From Scytalidium lignicola (taxonomy: Eukaryota; Ascomycota; Leotiomycetes), in NCBI GenBank assembly GCA_002812745.2, contig NCSJ02000313.1, positions 1-50,651 on the forward strand: a stretch of DNA of 50,651 bases. The letters run 5' to 3'. This document shows positions 1 through 11,168 of the stretch, in pieces (position 1 is the stretch's first letter; each line of letters begins with the position of its first letter). The position numbers and the translations under genes are program-made. Below the pieces are notes generated by a model. That model was not told the origin of the DNA and did not search any database. It worked only from the letters and a program-made list of their open reading frames with translations.

Positions 1-241
1 TTCGATGCTGGATGCAGCCAAATTTGGAAACCCAAAATTTAAGGAGATTCGTGAGGTGTTGTAGATCGCTCTGCTTGTGTATACAATTTTTGATGCTTCA
101 ATTGCAATGCAATGGAGATGTGGTCCGTAACAGATATTTGTAAGGAAATCAAATGTAAAAGCGAGTGGGATTCGATAAGCAACCATGTAAAAGGCTGCTG
201 CCGGTAGTAGTGTAGTAATGGTGAAGGTGGTTCGGTACGTC
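1..241. other. 3' flank of the RasGEF gene
   Basis: This stretch lies downstream of the minus-strand RasGEF stop codon at 242-244 and probably holds its 3' UTR and terminator. I see no gene in it. Short open frames are present but have no recognisable protein. Confidence 0.5.
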
Positions 242-3200
242 TCACTTCTGGATCATCTTTCCATACTTGATAATCTCCTCATCACTCAAGGCTGCCATCC
301 AAAGGCAGCGTTCTGTTATTCCCTCAATAGGCAAGAAGCGATACATCAGGCTTGCCTCTAAAAGACGTAGTAGGTTCTTCACAATGGTAGCATCTGTTCT
401 CCTTCTCTCAAAGTTTACTAACGGCTCCGTAGTAGGTGTACTAGCGATCTGACTTGGGCGTTCCGAATTAACAAGGAGGTCATGAGTATATATACCCACA
501 AATGGAATACACCCTTGATCTGCGCCTGCACATTCCATCTCAGCGCGAAGGCTGTAGAAGTTGGAAGAGGGCGTCACGAGGGCCTCAAGTTGGTTGAGGG
601 TCTGCAGGTCCGCGGCAGCGACATGGGCCCAGGTGTCCGTAAGACGAGAAATGTCTTTAGAAGTCAAGGCAACCGTCAGCTGTGTCATTGTGGCGAAGTT
701 GCGCAACTTTCGACAGTGTGCTGCGACATGGATATACTTTGTGATGCAACGGACTCGTTCTTCCATGTCTTGAGTCAGGACAATCTCAGACATGGCCCAC
801 TTAACCATTATATTGAAGCGTGCAATGACAACTTCAATACCCTTTGGCTCATTAGACCGGAGATATTCAACCCACGAGCGAGACTCGGTCGAGGTTTCCT
901 TCCAGCGCATTTCAATTAGATCCTTCCAGTCGATTTCATTAAGAGCATCCTTCTCGATTAGAGTAAACTGCTGTGCAAGGACCAACGAATCAAAAGCAAG
1001 AATGAATGGCAAATGAGAAGATGTCTTTCGAGAAGGTTCTGATAGATCGTGAAATCTTAGCGGATCTGTATGAGGTGACCCCTCTCTTTCTGCATTAAAT
1101 CCTCCAGTTGCCGCTGTAGGCGTGGTATCCGGCGTTGGAGGAGTCACCACTTTGTGTGATGTCTCGGCGGCTAATTCTCCAATTTGGGGCCGTTTGTTCA
1201 TGCTCTGTGGTTGATTTGCCGGCACTACATTTATTGGGGGTGTTGCGGGATGATGGAGTGGGTGCGTAGGCAACTCCATTTCCTTGAGACTTCCTGAATG
1301 AAGTGGTAGAAACGTCGATGTAGAGAGTGAATCATGTGCAGTGTATTCTGTTCGAGATATCACCTCAATTGACATCTCTGACGAGAGGTCACTTCTATCA
1401 CCGCTATCACTATCCAAGAAGGACTGATCTACGCTCTCAGAATTGCGAACAGTCTCATGGGCAGCTCCTTCCCGCAAGATGCCTGGTTTCTCAACAAATT
1501 CGTATGATGAATGGGCAGAATCAACCTGTACCCCGTTCTCTTGTCGTTCAGAGCTAGATTCACGAAGGATCGAAATATCTGACCAGTCGCGTGCTTCTCT
1601 TGCATCCACCAATCCTTCATAAGTGGATTCGCGGTCAAGCAATGGAATAGATGAATACGACTCTACTGATCTTCCTGTTGTTTGAGGTGTCCCTTGCACA
1701 CCTGTAGGCTTGTACACAGTTGGCTTCAACTCTTCGACGACCGGATTATGCTGAGGATGATAGGTCTCAGGAATATACTCGGATTCTGAGGTAACTTCAA
1801 CTTCTTCAATTACCGGTTCTTCTTGAAGGATTGATTTGCCATAACTACTATGCTCGTTCGACAGTTCGCGTGCTCGTATTAAGGGTACGCCGAAACTGTC
1901 TCTCATTGCTGGTACCTCCCGTGGAATGCTAACCCCGGAGATATCTGACCGTCGTTGTTCGAATTTACCTTCCAGCTTCAACAGGGCAGACTCAACGCCT
2001 CCGTCGTCATCCTCATCATCTGGAATCTGAGCAAGCAATTGGGCCTCCTTCTCAAACGATGGACGCATGTTGGGTTGCGATGAATGGGTGCTGAAAAGAG
2101 ATACCCGTTGTTCTGCTGGCGGTGCTTCCGCCAATGCTCCCAGGGAAAATCGACGACTAGCCCCAGCTGATCGATGTACGTCACTATACCCGATCTCTAC
2201 ATAGCTATCTGTCTCCCCATCAAGAATATACGAACTTCGCATAGAATCAGAATATGCTAAAGAACCGGTTGATGCAGTTCTGCGGAGTGGAGGATGATTC
2301 AGCTGGCCAACATGGCTGGCAGCCCTCAAATCACCGCCGGGGCGCCTCCGAAGGATTCGAAGAGGGAGAGGAGGTGCCGGAGATGATACTCTATTGCTCT
2401 CTCCTGATAATGTAGTGGCATCAAAACTACGTGCATCGCCCCTCGTGAAGCCGCTGTGATATGAGGCATAACGACGTAACGAGGCAGAACGTTTAGATCG
2501 ATACGAATGTCCCATGGAATATTGGCCAGTGTGGCCACGATCCATTACACGATCTTTGTCTTGGGATGTCCGAGAATCGACATGTAATACTGAGGCTTGA
2601 TCGAATGAATTTCTACGAAGATGCTGGCCTAGAAGATGGGATGATCTTCTCGGCGTTCCAGCTAGTCTTCCAGGTGGTGTCGTGGGAGGAGTTGGCCCTG
2701 CAGATGGGTGCATGAACGCATCCGTAAATGTGTCCATAGATCGACTCATTGACAAGGCACCTGACATAACTGGCATGTTGCTAGATGTAGTACCATCAAC
2801 AATCAAAATGGATTTGCTGCCCGTCGTCATCTCACTATTGATAAACCTACGTCTCTGTGGACTCGGTGGCCTTAGACCGGCGCTATCAGGAGCTGGGGAG
2901 AGGTGTGTTTCGTGATTAATTTCGGTACTCTGGGTAGATCTGTGTGGAGTCGAGGCCCCGCTTTCGATATCTGCATCTTCTCGTACGGCTTTCTTAAAAT
3001 GTTCTGCAACTTCGGCTCCGAGCAGATCAATACGCTGCTGTCCCTGTGATGCCGCATTCTTCGATCTTGCCTGTGGAACAACAGCTGTACCAGGCAACCG
3101 GTTGATCGTCGCTCCTCGGACTCCCAGAGGTGGTATGTTCGGAAAGCTGCCCAAGGTTGGGGATGCGTTCGGAGTAGAGCCAGCTCTAGTACTGAGAGCT

Positions 3201-5715
3201 CGACGCACACTCCCAAGAAGTTTCTTCATTCCTGGTCCCGACATGGCGGCTGGCGCCTTTTGGTTCACCGTTATCCGTGGAAGGGTGGTGGTGGAGGTGG
3301 TGATTTGGCGGTTCATTTCTGCTGGTGTACCCGGAGCAACCTCTTGCACATATGCCTCTGCTGGTGGAAGCACATTGCCCCTAACCAAGCTGCCGGCATA
3401 GGGCAGGGCAAGGAGAAGCTCGGTACTCTTGTAAAGAACTTTCTGGACCGGTTGCGGCGGCATTCGATTATCACGGATGGAATCAGAAAAGCTCCCGCTC
3501 CGCTTGTGAGATTGGGCTCGGGTTGGTCGAACTCGTTTCCCAGTCAATGACTTGGGTGTCGTGGCCACCAGCTGTGCCGTTTCATGAATCGCCGCCTGAA
3601 CAGGATGGGCTCCTAAAGGATGTGCAGTACCAGGGATTCTTGCACACGTAGGGAATGAACATGACACAAAATCTTCACTCACGATGCTCGTAGGAGACAA
3701 TGGTGGTTCCGCCAGTTCTAGTGATCGCGATTGCAGTTGCGGTTGCGGATGCTGAATAACAGCTTGTTGAGAAGCAATGAAAGAACTGACCCGGCCGGCA
3801 CGTGATATGTCTGCAAAAAAGTTGTGGTCCTGAACGGGAGCTGATTCCTGCTCCACGATAAATTCCGGTTCAAAGATACCATCCAAGCGTGGCGGGCCTT
3901 CAGAATGCTCTTCCCAAAAGCTCGGATCCAAATTCGGGTCACGATGTCCAGCTATGCCACCAGGAGCAAGAGGGACGGTAGTTCCGAGGTCTATATCAAA
4001 TTCGGGCCCATCCCAATACAACGCACATACTCTCCTCCAGCACTTCTTGATCTCATCGAGAATCTTCAATGGTGCCTTCTTGGAAGATGCATCCTGACTA
4101 AGCTCGTCGACAAACGTGTTAAGTAGCTCACAAAAGGACTTGCGCAGTTCGTACTCGAGCACGAAATCATCCAGGAAGTAGTTCAAGATCCAATGTCGTA
4201 TCGCCACAAAAGTTCTAACTCTGACAACCGTACCGATCTCGCCATCCCTAGCTAGGGCCCATCTCAGCCTCGCTATTAGCATGTGCAGTAAGTCTCCAGG
4301 ATCCAAGAACGATCTATACGTTAAAAAGAAATCCGACAGAAGGTCGTAATCCACAAATGTAGGCGAGGTGATTTCCGCGACAATGCGGGCAGGTGTTGCG
4401 GCCCTGATACCTCCATTCATGGAATACCGTACCACTGAAGGATGGTCACACGCGGGCTTGAAAGTCAAGGCATCATACATTTCTGGAAGAACTGGCCTCT
4501 GTTGCTTCAATATTGTAGGCGGCGATGGGACTGAAGCTGGGTCAAAAAGACTTTGTGAGGGCACGGAGGCGATATGTGGTTGGGGCGACGCATCAGAATG
4601 CCGCCTAGATATAATTCGAGTAGGACGTTGAGAACTTGGGTCTCTCTGTGAAGAGCGGTCTCGATTGGTAAAAATGCTGGACCGCATGTCGTCTGTAGTG
4701 CTATATGACGAGCCTCGAAAGAATACCGTACCGCGCGTACTGAATCTCGGCGTACCTATCCGGTATGATGGAATAGGCACCTCCAAGGTTGGAACACCTC
4801 CATCATATGCAGAATTGGATAATCCTCCAACAACAACTCGAGGTCTCTCGATTACAACCTTAAAGTCGCCACTCTCTGAGACGTCAATTGTATGTTGCTG
4901 CCCGTCTGCGGTGGATTCGGACAGAGCACGTCGATGACGGGGAAGCTGACTAGCGATTGTAGCAGGAGCAAAACGCTCTCCGCCGTGTCTTCTGGGGGTC
5001 GAAGGAGAGGGTGTTGGAGTGAAGCTGCTACCGTCCAGCTGTTGACCCTCTCCGCTACTACCACCACGAGAGACCAAGGCATCAAGCCCAGCGGTACTAG
5101 GTGGAGTTATTGGGAATACGAAACTAGGTGGGGGATATCGTTGAGTTGCGGGACGTATTGTCGGACTGTAATACATGAGAAATATCAGTATACCAATTCC
5201 CAGCGCAGAAAGCATGTGTTTAATGTAGCATATATATATATAACATAAAGGAGTGGGTGCTGGATCGCGCCGGGCGTCGTGTCAAGTGGTGATTCTTACC
5301 GCAAGTATATCCTCCCGTTGTTTCCAACATTGGCAACCGTAAATTGTCTGCCTTCTCGCCCTCCAGAGCTTCCCGAACCTCCATCTGGCGTGATATCGAA
5401 CTTGGCCGTCTCTGTCTCTCGTTTCACGCGGTGGGCACCGCTGCTCGGCTTGCGCCAGCCATCGTGTTGGGTCTGCCTCTTGCGCATCAAATCCGGGGAT
5501 CGACTTCCTGCAGTCCTGCTTCGAGAGGGAGAAAGCCTCTCTCCGCGTGCCATGAAGTCGTCCTGGTCTCCTCCACCCGACGACGTGAGGCCGATTGTAT
5601 TTGTGAAGCGTCCTCGGGGCGAGAGACGATCTCGCTGGCGTTTTCGCAAGCTCTCTGGCGTCCGGGCTGGCGAAGGGGTGGGCGAAGTGGACAGGACAGA
5701 AGAGGATTCGGCCAT
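242..5715 (-). CDS. LTE1: Lte1-type Ras guanine-nucleotide exchange factor
   Basis: Predicted guanine-nucleotide exchange factor for a small Ras-like GTPase. Yeast Lte1 acts around mitotic exit and the Tem1 GTPase; that role is known for the family and inferred here. Two exons, 5300-5715 and 242-5165, give about 1779 residues. The 134-nt intron (5166-5299, GTAAGA...TACAG) splits an Arg codon and contains a (TA)n run. I chose the ATG at 5715 because the first exon joins the second in phase and reads straight into the conserved part; a start inside the second exon would lose 138 residues. The RasGEF N-terminal module lies at about residues 368-560, with 'MYDALTFKP' and 'DLLSDFFLTYRSF'. The catalytic RasGEF domain lies at about 1520-1775, with 'LPFILAFDSLVLAQQFTLIE' and 'CRKLRNFATMTQL'. 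Some 950 residues of Ser/Pro-rich, apparently disordered sequence separate them. The N-terminal exon carries several S/T-P sites. Family assignment is firm; orthology to LTE1 rests on this two-module layout. Confidence 0.9.
5166..5299 (-). other. Intron 1 of the RasGEF gene
   Basis: Donor GTAAGA follows the first exon (ending in an Arg split as CG|T); the acceptor is TTACAG. Removing it keeps the frame. A 13-base TA run sits at 5230-5242. Confidence 0.85.
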
Positions 5716-6050
5716 TGCGACCCGGCCTTGGGCTTCCGGTGCGAAGCTGCTCCTGCTTCGGCTTCTCGCTCTATAATAGATTCATTGAGGATGGTTGTAC
5801 AGTTTACGTGGAAATATGGTTGACGACGACGACGAGATACCTCTGACCGTGAGCAGTTTGGATTGTGAGCGAAGTGAGTAGTAGTAGTGGTGGTGGTGGA
5901 TGATGTGCAGGCACTGCGAAGTGCACACAATTGGAGAGCTCCTGTTGGGTGAATGGGTTTGATGGATGGTGAGCAGCAAGCGGGATGAACCCAAAGGGAT
6001 AGGGATGGAGAAAGTTGATGCTTTTTGCTTGGTCAGTTCCGGCTGAGCGA

Positions 6051-6070
6051 GGGCTGGGCTGGGCTGGGCC
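6051..6070. repeat. GGGCT tandem repeat
   Basis: Four copies of a 5-base GGGCT unit (the last ends in CC), followed at about 6088-6118 by a degenerate TGCTAAG/TGCTGGG repeat. It lies in the RasGEF upstream region. No function is visible. Confidence 0.8.
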
Positions 6071-8609
6071 GTGGCACTTGGGGTGGTGGTGCTAAGTGCT
6101 AAGTGCTGGGTGCTGGGGGTTGCTGGGCCCGGGTGGCTGGAGGGTGAGAGGTCATGAAAGATGAATTTGCTTCAGGCTTCATGGGGGGGCGCACATTCCC
6201 CTAAGCGACGGCCTGGCAACCCGGGTTGGACGATGCGCAGTGACCATGGCAGATCATGACAGGCAGCGACAGCCCCATCGAGCATTTCAATCCTTGGGCG
6301 TCAGTGGATGACTGGATGTACATCTTGGACAGTACAGTAGTACAGTACAGTACCGGACATGCTTCCCAGACAATATCACTAGTTGATCGAATTAGACGCA
6401 GTCCCAGTCTAGAGATCGAGCTACTGCTGCTTGTTTGAGTTGGTGTTTGTCGTGCTGCTCCTGGCGTTAGACCATCACACGGCGTGATGGGGATGCAGAA
6501 ACGTACAGTGCTTGTACAGTACATTACTGTGTACAATATTTTGGTGCTGGTGCTGGCCCTACGAAGCTCCACTCCTGGACATCACCGAGGGCAGAGAGAA
6601 CCAACGTCTCTCCGGCCCCACTGCCCCGAGCCCAGCGTGCCATCAGTGGTCCTGGACATCTCGATAGAAGGCAGTTTAGGGCAGAAGAAGACGTGGGCGT
6701 CGCAGCGACTACGGTACGAAAAGTACTCTAGGTGTACCGTACATCTGATGAAGACGCCCCTCTTCCTCTCCTTCTCATCTCTCTTTTCTCTCATCTCCTC
6801 ATCTCGCGTCTCTCCTCCAGAGTCCGTGAGGCTGTACAGAGTAGGCAACGGGCCGATAATAATGACGCTGTAGCGTCTCGTCAAATCAACCACCAAACCG
6901 TCCAACTCGTGTGCGCGCTCCGCTCCGCACCGTTTTGTGACAGCTGCTAGTGTGAGGGGGCCTTGGTTGGTCCGAAGTATGATTATTTGGCGGTCTCGGT
7001 CGGGATAAGCTTGGGCTTAGGGCTACGAGTCGCGTAGTTCATCGCCTTTTTGACCCGACACCCCAGAAGTCAGTAGTCTAACGGCGGTAGGAGTGGGCAC
7101 ACGTCGGGGCAAGAGAGTGGGAGAGTTGGAGAGAGAAGAGAGAGCAAAGAATCAACCGGGTTGCTGGTGCAGCTTCCGAGGCACGAGCTCCATTGGATAT
7201 CCATCCCGAGGATTCGGGAAGTACAAGACTGGCACTGAACCCGTACGGTTCGTCCCTCGGTCGGGGTAGAGAGAACCAAAAACTCCACCTCTCTCTCCCT
7301 CTCTCTATCTCTCTCTATGCAGATATTGCTCAGGATACAATAATGAAGTGTACTGTAGGTGTGTGCGTACGTATGTAGATGTAATAGATACGTATTCCCT
7401 TTCTTCTTCCATCTTGGCGAGTCAGACGCGACTCACTCCAATAACTTAATCGACCGCCATGACTCCAAGCGCGGTTCCGTCGTCCTGTATTTCGATGCGC
7501 AGTGACCAGGAAGGCCCGCGGGAGTCCGCGACGCCTATACCCAGCACGCCACGGTCCGGCACAGCAACAATGCTGCAATGCTGCAATGCTTCTGCTTCCT
7601 GCGTTGTTGTTATCTGCTGCAGCAATCCTTTCCTTAGACCAAACGTCTCTGCTCACCTCACATCCAATAGATGGAGAATGCGAGTGTGTCGCACAGACTG
7701 GCTCGCGTGCATAAATCGCAAAATTGCCATGCCCCGAGTGTGTGCTCGAAGCTATCTCTTCCCGATCTAGTCACTGTTGAGGCCCTGCTCCTGCTCTCAT
7801 TCTCATCCTGTGCGCCTTGACCATCGGAGAACCCTAGTCTGCTTTGAGCCGTGAGAAATCTCCCAAGTCCAGGCAGAGGAGGAAGAAGTGCCAGAGCAAG
7901 TGCCAGGAGGACATGGCGTTCGCAAGCCGTTCGCCGTCAATAATACTGTGGCCACTAATGATTCCTGCTACCATACTACAACTACCTACTAGGACGTGCT
8001 TGTTCGTGGGATGGTGGACTGTGTAACGGTGGAGGTTATGATGAATATGGATCTCCTCATCCCATCGTCCTATGCGCCGGTTGCAGATATCCGTTGCGCT
8101 ACCTCCCTTTCCAAAGGTCTCCTTCGTACGTACCATCGTAGCATCAATCTTACGCCCCATAACCCAGCGAGTTGGAAACGAGAGATGGTGGTCGTGCTGA
8201 TGACAGAGTCCTCCGAGCTTAAGGAACTGACGGCAGATTTCCTCCCACAATACCGTACTTGTACAACATCGTTTAGTGGTGGTGGTCAGCCCAATGGAAT
8301 GAATGTAGCATTGTTGTTACTATCCAGGAAACGGGAAAAGCCCCGACGGAGCAAAGAACTCGCGCTACTGGCGCTACTGCTGCTCACTTCTCTCTTCCGT
8401 ACGGCGTATATGCACGCGTTCGCAAAGCGATGTTGTTGTGCAAACTCGTGTGATCTCAGATTTCGAACCCACGCCGCCGGAAGACCTTTCCTCCCCTCCC
8501 CGAGACGAAGCCCTACTAACTTACGCCTTGGACGGAACGAGCTCTTGAGGATTCCTGCGTAAACCGACCCATCCCCAGCCAACCACAACGGTCGCGCACA
8601 TATCAGATC

Positions 8610-8633
8610 AAATCCAAATCCAAATCCAAATTC
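8610..8633. repeat. AAATCC hexanucleotide repeat
   Basis: Four near-perfect copies of AAATCC, the last one changed to AAATTC, in the gene-free region. Too short to be telomeric and the wrong unit for a fungal telomere (TTAGGG). Confidence 0.8.
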
Positions 8634-11168
8634 AGGAATTAATTACCCAGGAGCATAAGCCCTGGCTCCTTCCTCCTCGACAGCCTCGTGTTTCCTTTCT
8701 TTTCGTTGGCCTACGCGAACGTGACTCTCCATACTCTCTTCCCCGGTGGTGGCGGGGTCTCCAATTCTGGGTAGTGCTACACACGCACTACACGTTCACG
8801 CGCCGGCACTTGGGGGCGAAGCACGACCATCCGGCACTTCACCAGGCGCAAATCTCGACAATCCGCACCTTCATTCTTCCAGTAGTACTGTAACTTAGTA
8901 CAGGGTGATTAATAAAAAGGAGGGAGTACGGAGAGAGTGTGCCACGAGTGCTACAGTGACATCGAGGCAAAGAAGAAACTAGCCTCATTACAATGTTTTT
9001 ATTTTTATTTATTCCCCGAGTTACATTGCAGTGCGATCTGCAGGTCCAGACACTTTGTGCCCTCCTGTGATTTCTCACAGCAGTTGGTGATAACGTGACC
9101 TCTCCAGACAAATTGAGGGCGGGCCGCATGTTATTAAAGGGATGATGACCAGGACAGGACGCGACAAGGCCCACGCACGGCTTGCGAATAACTTATTACT
9201 GTGTGATTTAATTAGAATCCATGATTCCATCAGCCAGCCCAAATTCCTCTCCCCAAGAACCGGGAGCAGACAGTACAGTACAGCACCGGTATTATGACGA
9301 CCCTTGACGTCAAGAGACACAACCTACCGTAATTGTTCCAGTGCTGCAGCATAAAACTTATCTACGTAGGAGCGAGCATGCAGAGCACGGACAAGCCAGT
9401 TACACGTCCAAGATCCCCCTGGCGTCAATTGTGCTTTCTCCGTGGAGAAAGCAAGTTCCAATGTCCCCGCAGTATTGTACCTCCATATCGGTACTTATCG
9501 CAGAGATAACCAAAAAACATCTCATCACACAATGCAGTTCTGCAGGAAAACTAATAATGCTTTAGTATAAAAAAAAGTAGAGATCAATGGCTTTGGAATG
9601 CACTGCACATGTAACATGTACTCCTAGTTGATCTATGCACCAGGCCCAAGAAAAGAAAGAAAAAGGCTCACCCTCGGCACACAAGCAACACACCCGAAGA
9701 ACATCAGACGACAAAAGAAGNAAAAATATCGAGGTTTTAACATCATTCTCTATGCTCCACCCTCCCCACCACAAGACTCACATAAGCAATAATTAACCAA
9801 GGACTACCCCTCCTCGTAAAAAGATATATTTGTACAGGTACAGTAAATAGCATAACACAAGATTCCAAATAATAAATACCGGTATACGTAATAATAATAT
9901 AAAAAAAAAAGGAACGGGTATTTGCTACAGTACAGTCAGAACCTTCTTCATCTTCCCTTTCTCCTTCATTACCCTTTAATTTTCAAACGTTCGAGTTGCG
10001 TTAAAGGAATTGAATAATATGCTATTCATTCATGCAGTAATTGGCCGCGTTACACACACCACATATTCTTGTAGTCACTCTCTCTGTCTCTCTCGAAGGA
10101 GAGAAGGAGAGACGGGAGGAGAGGCATGACGGCACGGCACATCTTTTTTACCCAGCTTGAAACAAATACCTGTAGATATATCCCTCCCGGAAGAGATCCC
10201 GTAGGAAATATAGTACAAACCAGAACCAAAACCAAAAAACAAAAAGAACAAAATTATTGATTACGTTTTGTGTAATTGGATGAGGCTGCTGGAACGGTGT
10301 AGAGAAGATTTTAATATAAAAAAGCAAAAAGGAAGGAAACGGGGCGTTCCCTCCGATGACGATGGTAATTCAAGATGCGGTGAGAGGATATATCGGACTG
10401 TAATCCCAATTCCTGCAAAGTCCTTGGGTTCAAATAGATCTGAGATGTGATGTATTATTAGCAATAAAATCAAAATGGCCTAGACTACAATGGATCAAAC
10501 TGGCAGGATTCTCTGGAACAACTATATAAGTTATCTCTCAAGACCTACCTGCATGCTGCATGTCTTAAAAAGCTCAATAATCAACCCACTGTATCACAAT
10601 GTTCTGGCTCAAAACTAATAGTTCCATTATCCCGCATTAGCAAGATATTAGAGAGACAAGAGTCCCACAATCGCGTCATTGTTTTTGAGTCAATTGAGAT
10701 CTGAAAATTCATTTGCCTATATGACTACGCCAACATACGGTGGGGTCGACAGCATCGGTTCTTTCTTCGGAATATTCCTCGTTCACGATCTGAACGAACT
10801 TATTCGAAGTGAACCGAAGCTGGCTACCGAGAGAGAGTAACCCCTTCCTCCACACTCACTCTCAGTAGCCTGGAGAAGGGATGGCATGTCTGCCTACTAA
10901 GGTCCTGATGGACCTGTTCATCAGTCCTGCCCCCCTCCCCAGACGACCCCACCGCTCCACTAAGAATAAATGAAAACGTGTTTCTCGGAGCTGTTCGTCG
11001 TAACTCATAACAGGATAAATGCGCCCATAGAAACAGTAAAAGTAGAAGGGGGAAAACAATAACCAGACAGACACAAACAAATAACTGCAATTGATGTGCG
11101 ACCCCAATGCAACAATGCAATAATTCCACAAAACGCCATATCCCTATTTCCCCCTTTTTTTCTCTTCC

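Larger units (their letters stand above)
5716..11168. other. Long gene-free region (5.45 kb)
   Basis: It lies between the start of the minus-strand RasGEF gene and the stop of the minus-strand unknown gene, so it holds the RasGEF promoter and 5' leader and the other gene's 3' end. I find no open frame with protein-like sequence on either strand. It is rich in simple repeats (GGGCT units at 6051-6070, AAATCC units at 8610-8633), homopolymers and ACAGTAC-type motifs (6330-6354, 6502-6534, 8884-8904, 9271-9283, 9831-9845, 9926-9938). An N stands at 9721. Confidence 0.6.

Noticed and set aside
8455..8480. T-loop-like GGTTCGAAAT on the minus strand
   Set aside because: The flanking bases do not pair as a T-stem and there is no matching acceptor or D arm, so this is not a tRNA.
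7996..8562. 188-codon plus-strand open frame in the long gap
   Set aside because: No protein-like pattern or recognised motif, no partner exon, and overlapped by similar chance frames on the other strand.
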